Assembly: GCA_014859985.1 (NCBI GenBank)
Contig: JACZKN010000057.1
Span: forward strand, 1-22,382
Reading direction: 5' to 3'
Source of the DNA: Candidatus Krumholzibacteriia bacterium
GTDB lineage: Bacteria; Krumholzibacteriota; Krumholzibacteriia; LZORAL124-64-63
Length of the DNA stretch: 22,382 nucleotides
Below the pieces are notes generated by a model that saw only the letters and a list, made by a program, of their open reading frames with translations, ran no database searches and was not told where the DNA came from. Shown here one piece after another: positions 7,080 through 14,244 of the stretch; position 1 is the stretch's first letter, and the number at the start of each line of letters is the position of its first letter. The position numbers and the translations under genes are program-made.

Positions 7080-7166
7080 ACGCCTGGTGAACAGCAGCTT
7101 GGCGAACAGCGAGATGAGTGTCTCGCCGTAGCTGCGGTCCGTGCTGTGGCGGGCGTACCGGTTGGT
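7080..7166 (-). pseudogene. Broken duplicate of the WYL regulator N-terminus
   Basis: 87 bases match 217-303 at 82 positions in the same orientation. In the matching frame they encode TNRYARHSTDRSYGETLISL and then FAKLLFTRR, followed at once by a TGA stop. Similarity ends sharply on both sides: at the insertion-sequence side and at the equivalent of the fifth or sixth codon of the intact copy. It is a remnant without function as a protein. It indicates that a WYL paralogue or duplicated locus was broken by insertion or recombination here. Confidence 0.7.
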
Positions 7167-7504
7167 TAGGTTGGACAAGGGCGTTACATAACGCTTGGGA
7201 GTGGCGAAGCGTCAAAAACAGACGCGAAGGCGGGGCGGTGGATTGGTGGCCGGTTGGTTGGCGGCGGCGTGGCTCAATCTTCGCCTGGATGCTCGCCCAG
7301 CGATGCGCGGCCGATCGCGGCCCGAGGCGACCAAGGGCCGCTCCCCCGAGAGGGGGATGGCCTCCCAATCGGTCGGCTCGGCGGGAATCATGGCCACACC
7401 TCGGTTATGTTGTTTTATGAAATGACCTTATGGTCAAGGCCGGGCCTGTGGAACCCGCTGAGCCAAGCGTGTGTCCCGCTCGAATTCCCGCCGCTCCCGA
7501 AGCC
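7167..7504. other. Intergenic stretch without a recognised gene
   Basis: No ORF here has a credible start, codon bias or recognisable product. Two small symmetric elements are visible. One is GCGTTA-CA-TAACGC just after the WYL remnant (about 7175-7190). The other is a stem at 7423-7436. The stretch separates the mobile region from the envelope operon and may be degraded insertion debris. Confidence 0.5.
7423..7436 (-). terminator. Weak terminator-like hairpin downstream of the envelope operon
   Basis: Read on the minus strand, TGACC-ATAA-GGTCA forms a 5-bp stem followed by TTTCAT, about 70 bases after the stop of the last FlgO-domain gene. The short stem and short T-run make it weak. Confidence 0.25.
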
Positions 7505-8647
7505 TCAAGGCAGCTCCGTGAGCTTGATGCTATAAATGCCGAACGTTGCCGGGTAGCTGAATGCCAATCCCTTCGGCGCCGTGAACCCCGGGTTGCGGGT
7601 TACGAGAAGCTTGTCCGAGTTGAGATAGAGCTTGAACACGTCCCCCTGCTTCTCGAGGGCAAGCGTGCATATCTTGTGCAAATAAGTTGTGGTCTTAATA
7701 TTGGTATTGCCAATGTACCACGTCTGGGACCAAGTATTGACGCTCTTTTGGAGCGTGTATCCGAAATCCAGGCTCCCAGCCCGCCACCGGAATTTGGCAC
7801 CTCGGACCCCTCTGCTGCCGCCATGGTCGATGATGTACTGGATCTCCAGCTTCCAGTTCTCAGGGAACACCAATTCCGGTATGGAGAATTCGTGGTTCTT
7901 TCCCTGGAAAGGAGCGAGAACATTCTTGCCGGGCAATTGTGTGCTTGGCTTGACATACAGGGTCGCCCCACCGGACCATCCCTCCGGAAACTGGCCTTCC
8001 TCCACGCTGGAGAAATCCTCGAAATAGTTATAACCACCTACTGAGCCCAGGCTTGAACCGCCGCCCGCAACGGTTGATGAGGGTCGTCGGGGTATGCGCC
8101 TCATCATCGAGGAGACTTGCTCGTCCTTGGGTAGGCTGACCGCCGCCACCGAAAATACGGATCCGGTTTCGGCCGAGATGAGTCGCGCGTTCACCCTGAC
8201 CTGATCCCCCAGGTCAATGATCGAGCCGACCGCCACGGCATCAACTCCCAGGATCTTGCCCAGTTGCTTGACGGTAGCATCGTCTACAAGGCCCGACATT
8301 CCGAGATTGTGTTCGGCCAGGACTTCGTTCAGCTTCGACCGCTCGACGACCCTCAACCGCCCCGTCCGAAACAGACGCGTGATCATTTCCTCCGCCAGAA
8401 AGACACCGAGATCGGACACGCGATTGGACGAGTCCGTGAATTCCGTCACGGCGACCATCGACTTCCGTTGACCCTCCATACCTGTGACCATCTGCTCGGC
8501 CAGGCTCTCCAGGGCCTCGGTCAGGTTGGGCATGGCCCCTGCTGTCGGAGGCGGGTTGGCCGTATTGGCTGGTTTCGATTGGGATGCCCACCCGAGCGAA
8601 TGAACGGCCATGAAGGCGACCAGGAGCAGCGAAATGAAATACCTCAT
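7505..8647 (-). CDS. FlgO/CsgG-domain envelope protein with C-terminal jelly-roll-like domain
   Basis: 380 residues with a cleavable signal peptide (about 1-22, no lipobox cysteine), so exported to the periplasm or beyond. Residues about 45-195 form a FlgO/CsgG-like domain with LAEEMITRLF, RVVERSKLNEVLAEHN, LGKILGVDAVAVGSIIDLGD and VNARLISAETGSV. Family knowledge: these proteins associate with the outer membrane and often assemble into rings. After a Gly/Ser linker, residues about 208-380 look like a beta-sandwich similar to glucanase/LamG-like folds (FEDFSSVEEGQFPEGW, then repeated strands). AAAGGA is five bases before the ATG. It is the last of three tandem paralogues. Unlike the other two it is not a lipoprotein, and its base composition is slightly lower in G+C. 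Confidence 0.8.
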   Translation of the reverse strand: MRYFISLLLVAFMAVHSLGWASQSKPANTANPPPTAGAMPNLTEALESLAEQMVTGMEGQRKSMVAVTEFTDSSNRVSDLGVFLAEEMITRLFRTGRLRVVERSKLNEVLAEHNLGMSGLVDDATVKQLGKILGVDAVAVGSIIDLGDQVRVNARLISAETGSVFSVAAVSLPKDEQVSSMMRRIPRRPSSTVAGGGSSLGSVGGYNYFEDFSSVEEGQFPEGWSGGATLYVKPSTQLPGKNVLAPFQGKNHEFSIPELVFPENWKLEIQYIIDHGGSRGVRGAKFRWRAGSLDFGYTLQKSVNTWSQTWYIGNTNIKTTTYLHKICTLALEKQGDVFKLYLNSDKLLVTRNPGFTAPKGLAFSYPATFGIYSIKLTELP

Positions 8648-8833
8648 GAGAGTCCTTTCACCAGCGTCAATAGTTTACTATGCAGCGCATTCGGAGATCA
8701 GCGCGCCTCCCTCCCGGGCTGCACCGGGATGTTGTGGAGCCGGTGCGTTGTCGGACCACCTGGGCAACTGCCGGATCTCGCTCAAGGCTTTGCCGCTCCG
8801 GGTCGCGGCAGCCGTCGACGCCGACCGGGCGGC

Positions 8834-9985
8834 CTATCTCTCCCCGGGAGCCGCCTCGACCGCGATCCGGTCCAGTTCGAAGGAATAGGGGTCGTGGAAC
8901 ACGATGCTCCTGGGGGTTTCCAGCGTCGGCACCCGCACCATCAGGACCCGGTTGCCGTCGATGGACAACTTGATCACCGGACCGGACTTCTCGATCTCGG
9001 CGCGGAACGGCAGGTCCTTCGGGATCGGCACCCTGGCGCCGCTGTCATTGAGGTTCGCGTAGCCGGGGTAGAGCGACACGGTGACGTCGCCGATCGTCCA
9101 GACCTGCATCCTGCCGCCTAGCCGCATGTTCGAGTTGTAGCTGTGCCGTCCCAGGAGCTTCACGTCGATCGTGACCTTCCAGTCCTCCGGAAACGCCAGG
9201 TCGGGGATGGTGAAACGGTACGGGCCCTTGCGGAACGGCTGCAGGATGCGGTGCCCGGTCCGGGTCCCGTCCTCGACGACGTGGACGCTCTCGCCACCCA
9301 GCCAGCCGTCCGGGATCATGCCGTCGCCGACCTCCGCGAACTCCTCCACGTAGGCCGCGGCCTGGTTCCTGGCGCCTCGTGCACCGGACGCGGCCTTCGC
9401 TCCGGCGGCCGCACCGGCCGTGAGGCCCCGCGCCATGAGGTTCGCCACACGCTCGTCCTTGGGCAGGGTGACCGCCGCCGCCGAGAAGACCGATCCCGTC
9501 TCCGTGGCGATCAGCCGCGAATTGACCCGGATCTCGTCGCCCAGGTCCGTGATCGTGCCGGTGGCGATGGCGTCGACGCCCAGCAGCTTGCCCAGCTGCT
9601 TGGCGGTCGATTCGTCGATCAGCCCGGTCGTCGCCAGTTCGTGCTCCGCCATGACCCGGTCGAGCATCTCCCGCTCGACGATTCCGAAACTGCCCGCGTT
9701 GTACAGCCTGGTCGTCATCTCCTCGGCGACGAACCCGCCGAACTCCGAGACGCTCCCGTCCAGGTCTTGGAACGGCGCAACGGCTATCTTGTTCGCTTGC
9801 TGCGACTTCAGGCCGGCGACGATCTTGTCCGCCAGCAACTGGAACCCCGCCTCGAGGGAATCCTCGGGCTTCGCGGACTCCGTCGGCGCCGCCTGCGCGG
9901 CCTTGTTGACCGGTGGATGCGAGGACGCACAGCCCGCCCAGAGGCCTGCGGCCGCGACGATGATCATGATCCTGGTGATCTTCAT
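8834..9985 (-). CDS. FlgO-domain lipoprotein with C-terminal jelly-roll-like domain
   Basis: 383 residues from the ATG at 9985. A longer frame reaching 10201 is rejected because GGGAG precedes 9985 and the product then starts with a lipoprotein signal (LWAGC, lipidated C19). The FlgO/CsgG-like domain spans about 45-205 (FVAEEMTTRLYNAGSFGIVE, LGKLLGVDAIATGTITDLGD, ATETGSVFSAAAVTLPKDER). A linker rich in Ala/Gly leads to a beta-sandwich region (about 230-383) closely patterned like the C-terminus of the 7505-8647 gene, including AFPEDWKVTI and IDGNRVLMV. It is likely anchored to the outer membrane. It follows the PA14-bearing paralogue and the tiny lipoprotein ORF in a leftward operon. Precise function unknown. 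Confidence 0.85.
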   Translation of the reverse strand: MKITRIMIIVAAAGLWAGCASSHPPVNKAAQAAPTESAKPEDSLEAGFQLLADKIVAGLKSQQANKIAVAPFQDLDGSVSEFGGFVAEEMTTRLYNAGSFGIVEREMLDRVMAEHELATTGLIDESTAKQLGKLLGVDAIATGTITDLGDEIRVNSRLIATETGSVFSAAAVTLPKDERVANLMARGLTAGAAAGAKAASGARGARNQAAAYVEEFAEVGDGMIPDGWLGGESVHVVEDGTRTGHRILQPFRKGPYRFTIPDLAFPEDWKVTIDVKLLGRHSYNSNMRLGGRMQVWTIGDVTVSLYPGYANLNDSGARVPIPKDLPFRAEIEKSGPVIKLSIDGNRVLMVRVPTLETPRSIVFHDPYSFELDRIAVEAAPGER

Positions 9986-10145
9986 GTCCACTCCCGTCGG
10001 CTTCGGTCCGGGCCCCGACAACCGATCGGGGGCCGGACGGGTCTTCTCGGCGACGATCAGGCCGGCTCCGGGTCCACGAGCCGACCGCATCGATCTCACA
10101 GCGCAGGTCGCGCCCCTCCCCGCCCCTGGTGGATCTCCGGCGACG

Positions 10146-10265
10146 TCACCTGGCAGTCGATCTGGCCGGTCCATCACGTCCCAGATCGCCGCCGCCGGCA
10201 CACGCGGCCAGGGTGAAGCCCGCGAGGAATGCGGCGGCGGCCAGCTTGGCGATCCTGTGCAGCAC
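10146..10265 (-). CDS. Possible tiny lipoprotein (39 residues)
   Basis: GTG at 10265 with GGAG five bases upstream opens a 39-codon frame ending in TGA at 10146-10148. The product begins MLHRIAKLAAAAFLAGFTLA and continues AC-AGGGDLGRDG, a textbook lipoprotein signal with predicted lipidated C22 and a short hydrophilic tail. It sits in the 310-base gap between two FlgO-domain genes, in the same direction. It could be a real small lipoprotein, comparable in size to entericidins, or the surviving start of a decayed lipoprotein gene. The combination of ribosome-binding site and lipobox makes chance less likely, but the frame is short. Confidence 0.45.
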   Translation of the reverse strand: MLHRIAKLAAAAFLAGFTLAACAGGGDLGRDGPARSTAR

Positions 10266-10295
10266 GGGCTCTCCAGACGCTTCTGGTGACGATCA

Positions 10296-11375
10296 TCAGT
10301 CGTGGCGGAACTGTTCCGCGTCCACGGCGGTGAAGTCCGCGGCCCCGGGCAGGGCCCAGCGGAAGCCGCAGTAGGCGGGGCCCGTTATCTCGACCAGCTC
10401 GGCGCGGAAGGGCAGCCAGCCGGTCTCATCGAACGAGACGTCGACGGTGATCCACTGCTTCGCGGTATGCCCCCGGCGATCGTAGACTTTCTGGTCACCG
10501 ATCCAGACGCGCAGGAAGTCGTCGTTCTTGAAGCCAAGCGTATATTGACCCGGTTGTCCGATCAGGATGTAGCCGGTCCAGCGGATTCCGAACCAGTCGG
10601 GATTGACCCGCGGTACCGGGCGGCCGTCGTAGCTGCAGTTGATTGTAGCGTCGATGCGCTCGAAGATCGGCCCTTCCATCGGGATGTCGGTGGTGTTCGG
10701 CGACAGATTGAAATAGTCGGCCACGAGACCGGCCGATTTCGGTTCGGCACCGGACCGGGTGCTGGAGCGGGAAACGGCGTCGGTATGGTCAACGGTGCGG
10801 TCCGGGCCGGCCAGCCGATGGGACATCAGGTTCACGACCCGCTCGTCCTTGGGCAGGGTGACCGCCGCCGCCGAGAAGACCGAGCCGGTCTCCGTCGCGA
10901 TGAGGCGCGAGTTGATGCGCACCTGGCTGCCGAGATCGGTCACCGACCCCGCCGTGATGGCGTCCACGCCCAGCAGCTTGCCCAGTTCCTTGGCCGTCGC
11001 CTCGTCGAACAGGCCGGTCGTGGCCAGCTCGTGCTCCGCCATCACCTTCCTAAGCAGCTCCCGCTCCACGACGCGGAACGTGCCGGCCTGGTAGAGCCGC
11101 GTCGTCATCTCCTCCGCGATGAAGGCCCCGAACTCCGAGACGCTGCCGTCCAGGTTCGTGAACTGCACGACGGCGATCTCGGAGGCCTGCTTGGTCCGCA
11201 GGCCGGCGACGATCTGGTCCGCCAGGTGCTGGAATCCGCTTTCCAGGGCGTCCGCCGCCGCCAGGGGCGTGGGGTTCGTGTCGGTTTCGCGGGCGGCCGT
11301 CGCCGCCGGCGTCGCCGCACATCCGGCATGGAGCAAGGCGGAAACCATCAGGGCAATCGGTAGTATGGCTTTCAT
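10296..11375 (-). CDS. FlgO-domain lipoprotein with C-terminal PA14-like domain
   Basis: 359 residues. The start at 11375 is set by AAAGGAG five bases upstream and the lipoprotein signal that follows (LLHAGC, C19); the longer open frame to 12059 is antisense-frame noise over the FlgT-like gene. The FlgO/CsgG-like domain (about 45-200) is nearly identical in pattern to the next gene (FIAEEMTTRLYQAGTFRVVE, LGKLLGVDAITAGSVTDLGS). The C-terminal domain (about 225-355) is PA14-like: GLVADYFNLS, FGIRWTGYILIGQPGQYTLG, FKNDDFLRVWIGDQKVYD and GYRW-type ending FRWALPG. PA14 domains bind carbohydrates or other ligands (family knowledge). This paralogue may therefore display a ligand-binding module on the outer-membrane assembly. 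32 bases separate it from the upstream FlgT-like gene. Confidence 0.85.
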   Translation of the reverse strand: MKAILPIALMVSALLHAGCAATPAATAARETDTNPTPLAAADALESGFQHLADQIVAGLRTKQASEIAVVQFTNLDGSVSEFGAFIAEEMTTRLYQAGTFRVVERELLRKVMAEHELATTGLFDEATAKELGKLLGVDAITAGSVTDLGSQVRINSRLIATETGSVFSAAAVTLPKDERVVNLMSHRLAGPDRTVDHTDAVSRSSTRSGAEPKSAGLVADYFNLSPNTTDIPMEGPIFERIDATINCSYDGRPVPRVNPDWFGIRWTGYILIGQPGQYTLGFKNDDFLRVWIGDQKVYDRRGHTAKQWITVDVSFDETGWLPFRAELVEITGPAYCGFRWALPGAADFTAVDAEQFRHD

Positions 11376-11407
11376 TCCGGCTCCTTTGTGCGTCCGCCAG
11401 ATCCCGC

Positions 11408-12430
11408 TCATCGTTCCAGGAGGATTCCGCCCAGTTCCGCCCCCAGTTCGCCTTCGAGCGCGCCCCTGGCTTCCCGCAGGCACCGCTGCCGGGCCGCTTC
11501 CCGGGTCTTGTGGCCGGCCTTGTCGCGCCGGTCCAGGGCCGCGATTTCCGCGCCGTCCGCGGTGTCCTGGATCCGCAGTTCCAGCTCCCAGTTCTCGAAG
11601 ACGAAAGCCGCCGACGGCGGCGCGGCGCTGGTCGCGTAGGCGAGATCGGCCTCGTAGCGCGCCGGGGCGTCGATCACCGTCAGGCCGGCCGTCAGCAGGG
11701 CCGCGCGCAGATCGCCCGCCAGTTCCGGCGGCGCCCGGCGGATCCGTACCGTGCACCGCTGCTTCGCGGCGGCCAGCCACTGCTCCGCCCGCGGCGCCAG
11801 GCTCCCGTCGACTTCCCCCGCGCGCCCGTTGCTGACCACGCGCAGCTGGGCGCACAACCGCTCGTATTCCCGGATACCGTCCCGGGCCCGGCTCGCCGCG
11901 CCGAGATCGCGCAGCGGGTCGGGATAGCAGCCGTCGCAGTCCAGCAGTTCGTTGATTCGGGTCAGGCAGGCCTGCAGGTCCGCGCCGATGGTCTGCTCCG
12001 CCTCGCGCCGGTCGAGATAGACCAGGGCGTGGTGCAGGCCCGTCGCCGGGTCGAACCACGTGCCGCCGACCACGACGTTGGCCAACACCTCGTCGCTCTC
12101 GACCTTCGTCGCCCGGCGGGTGCGCGTCTCCCTGTCGAAGCCGTCGCCCGCGTCGCCGAAGGACTCGGACACATCGTCGATGACCGTCGACACCGAGCGG
12201 ATGCGCGCCCGGAACCCCGCGGCCAGATCCGCCCGCGCAGCTTCGGCAGCCAGATCCGCCGATGGTCCGCGGCCCGCACCGACGATGTACACGTCCGGTG
12301 CGTAGACGGCAGTCGGCTCATCGACCCAGGCCGGAGGCGCGGCCTCGGTACCGGCGCGTGCGCAGAGCGCGCAGAAGGCGATCGCGATCCCGGCTAGACC
12401 TGCCCGACAGGCCCGCCGCCCGGCCCTCAT
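11408..12430 (-). CDS. FlgT-like / LPP20-domain exported protein
   Basis: 340 residues with an N-terminal signal peptide (about 1-26, ending ARA). Residues about 33-140 follow the LPP20/FlgT N-terminal pattern: PAWVDEP, YIVGAGRGPS, then a helix rich in Ala with ARADLAAGFRARI. A Cys-containing linker (LLDCDGCYPDP, about 165) leads to a second domain (about 220-340) resembling the CsgG-like middle domain of FlgT, with LTVIDAPARYEADLAYATSA and WELELRIQDTADG. Together this fits the FlgT plan (inference from pattern). The ATG overlaps the stop of the upstream LPP20 lipoprotein by four bases (ATGA), implying translational coupling. In Vibrio, FlgO, FlgP and FlgT act together around the flagellar motor in the outer membrane; here no flagellar genes are in view. 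Confidence 0.65.
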   Translation of the reverse strand: MRAGRRACRAGLAGIAIAFCALCARAGTEAAPPAWVDEPTAVYAPDVYIVGAGRGPSADLAAEAARADLAAGFRARIRSVSTVIDDVSESFGDAGDGFDRETRTRRATKVESDEVLANVVVGGTWFDPATGLHHALVYLDRREAEQTIGADLQACLTRINELLDCDGCYPDPLRDLGAASRARDGIREYERLCAQLRVVSNGRAGEVDGSLAPRAEQWLAAAKQRCTVRIRRAPPELAGDLRAALLTAGLTVIDAPARYEADLAYATSAAPPSAAFVFENWELELRIQDTADGAEIAALDRRDKAGHKTREAARQRCLREARGALEGELGAELGGILLER

Positions 12431-12966
12431 CCGCCGATCTCCTTGTACGCCTTGGTATTCTCAAGCCGGGCCCGCAGCGCCTCGTCATCCCCGATACCCT
12501 TGATCACGGCTGCGTTGACGCCCGCTACGGGCAGCTCGACCAAAACGAACGCCCGCCAGAGCTCCCCCTCGCGGACCATGTGCTTGTCCTTGATCCGCGA
12601 GCCCACCAGGGTCTGCTCGACCTTGTTGTTGACGGCGGACTTGTACTTGGTGGCCAGTTCGCTGTCGGCGAGGAACCCCGTCTCCTCGTCGAACTTGCTT
12701 GCGATCGCCCGCAGCCTGAGCTCGAGCTGATTGCCGAGTTCCTTGCGGCCATCCATCGTCGCCTTGTCCACGGCGAGCTGGAAATCCCTGCTCGTCGACG
12801 TGGCCGTGGCGTAGAGGAACGTATCGTTGGAGGGGGTATTCCACCAGACCGGCGGCCGGACGTCATTCGCCTCGCGCTTCTCGAGCTCGACGGTCTTCGT
12901 GCCGGCACATCCGGCCAGCAACAGGGCTGCGACGAAAAGCACGATCGTTCCGGTGGTCCTCTTCAT
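12427..12966 (-). CDS. LPP20-family (FlgP-like) outer-membrane lipoprotein
   Basis: 179 residues from the ATG at 12966, preceded by AAGGAG at six bases; the upstream in-frame ATG at 13014 would extend it to 195 residues and spoil the signal peptide. Lipobox LLLAGC gives lipidated C20. The mature part follows the LPP20 pattern: RPPVWWNTPSNDTFLYATA, helix AVDKATMDGRKELGNQLELR, and the strand GELWRAFVLVELPVA. LPP20 includes Vibrio FlgP and Helicobacter Lpp20 (family knowledge). It is followed with overlap by the FlgT-like gene, and then the FlgO-domain genes. Confidence 0.8.
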   Translation of the reverse strand: MKRTTGTIVLFVAALLLAGCAGTKTVELEKREANDVRPPVWWNTPSNDTFLYATATSTSRDFQLAVDKATMDGRKELGNQLELRLRAIASKFDEETGFLADSELATKYKSAVNNKVEQTLVGSRIKDKHMVREGELWRAFVLVELPVAGVNAAVIKGIGDDEALRARLENTKAYKEIGG

Positions 12967-13001
12967 GGTCCGCTCCTTTGTCTCGGCTTGGGATCCGGGA
13001 G

Positions 13002-14213
13002 TCAGTTCTTCCATTCCTCGTAGAGCGCCGCACGTTTCAGCACGTTCGTGATGTAGTTCTTGGTCTCGGTGCTGGGCAGGTCCCGTTTCAGGGTCGCCAG
13101 CACCTCGTCAGGACTCATGGTGTTGATCCTGGCGATCGCCGGCTTCACCCGGGTGCCGCCGGTGAAGGCGCGGCTCACATTGCCGGCGCCGGTGTTGTAG
13201 GCGCAGATTGCGCAATAGAGGCGGCTTTGCAGATCGGCGATCCCGGCCAGATAGCGGTCCTTCACCAGGGACAGGTAGGCGCAGCCAAGCTCGATGTTGC
13301 GAGTGGGATCGTACAACTCGTCCACGGTCGGATTGGCGGCCCTGCCCGTCAGGAATTCAATCGCGTCCCGGCCGCCCGTGGACGGCACGAGCTGCATCAG
13401 GCCGAAAGCCACTCGGGACCGGGCCTTGGGATTGAAATCCGATTCGGTTTGGATCACCGCCAGGATCATGCGGGAGTCCAGGCCGTAGCGACCGGCGTAG
13501 CGGTGCACTGTGTCCAGGTACTCGGCGGCCTTCACCCGCAGGTGGTTCGGCACCAGCGGGATCGTCACCGACAGCTTGATGCGGGAGACCTTAGCCTCCG
13601 GCCCGGTCGGCACGGCCGCGACGGACGCGGACGCGACCACTTCCTGCGCAAACGCGTCGGCATTCTCCGGCGTGACCACCGAGCCGTCGCGGGCCGCCAG
13701 CAGCCCCGCCAGGACCGGTCGCGAACCCAGCGGCCGCGGCAGCTGGTTCAGAACGGGGTAGTCCATGGTCTTGCCCCGGTCCCGCGCAAGGTGCGCCACT
13801 GCCTCGCGCAGCCGGGACTGGCGTGTCGCGGCGTCGGCATCGACGGGCACGAGGACCTCGACCGTGGCCTCGCCGGCCGCGAAATCCACCGCCGATCGTG
13901 CCGTCTTGTCGTCGGAGTACTCGACCCAGTCCTTTCGGGTCGATCCGCGATAATCGCCCCAGTAGGACCGCACCTCGGCCTCGAAACTCGCAAAAGCCAA
14001 GGAATCGGCCCGCACCCAGGCCTCCCACTCGGCGTCCATGGCCGCAACGGCATCGGTAAACGCGTCTTCCTGCTCCTGCAGCGCGCGCTCGAACTCGTCG
14101 TCAAGACCCTCGGTCGGGGCTTGGGCCGCGGCCCCGGCCGCCAGGACCACCAGGAAGGCGGACAGCAACACGGCGTGTCCCGGGCAGAGCGCAAAAATAT
14201 GTCGCACAGTCAT
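13002..14213 (-). CDS. MltC-like lytic murein transglycosylase
   Basis: 403 residues with a signal peptide (about 1-31, AAGAAAQA). The N-terminal domain (about 40-220) matches the MltC-specific DUF3393 region: FEAEVRSYWGDYRGSTRKDW, VDFAAGEATVEVLV and SVTIPLVPNHLRVKAA. The SLT catalytic domain (about 230-400) has catalytic E257 in VIQTESDFNPKA, then GLMQLVPSTGGRDA, YDPTRNIELGCAYL and AYNTGAGNV. It cleaves the glycan strands of peptidoglycan, releasing 1,6-anhydro ends (family knowledge). No lipobox is evident, unlike E. coli MltC. AAAAGGGG is close before the ATG. It sits at the head of the FlgP/T/O-like gene run, 35 bases upstream, and may open the wall for that assembly. Confidence 0.9.
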   Translation of the reverse strand: MTVRHIFALCPGHAVLLSAFLVVLAAGAAAQAPTEGLDDEFERALQEQEDAFTDAVAAMDAEWEAWVRADSLAFASFEAEVRSYWGDYRGSTRKDWVEYSDDKTARSAVDFAAGEATVEVLVPVDADAATRQSRLREAVAHLARDRGKTMDYPVLNQLPRPLGSRPVLAGLLAARDGSVVTPENADAFAQEVVASASVAAVPTGPEAKVSRIKLSVTIPLVPNHLRVKAAEYLDTVHRYAGRYGLDSRMILAVIQTESDFNPKARSRVAFGLMQLVPSTGGRDAIEFLTGRAANPTVDELYDPTRNIELGCAYLSLVKDRYLAGIADLQSRLYCAICAYNTGAGNVSRAFTGGTRVKPAIARINTMSPDEVLATLKRDLPSTETKNYITNVLKRAALYEEWKN

Positions 14214-14244
14214 TTGCCCCTTTTGTGATCCTCGGTGGCGGCAA

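Noticed and set aside
8834..10201. A 455-residue extension of the FlgO-domain lipoprotein
   Set aside because: The extension would bury the lipoprotein signal, and it overlaps the tiny lipoprotein ORF. GGGAG precedes the ATG at 9985.
10296..12059. A 587-residue minus-strand reading frame
   Set aside because: Only the part from the ATG at 11375 has a ribosome-binding site and lipoprotein signal. The rest lies over the FlgT-like gene in another frame and is low-complexity Arg/Gly/Pro sequence.
11510..14228. Long plus-strand frames antisense to the envelope genes
   Set aside because: High G+C lets antisense frames stay open. Their products are low-complexity and overlap well-recognised genes.
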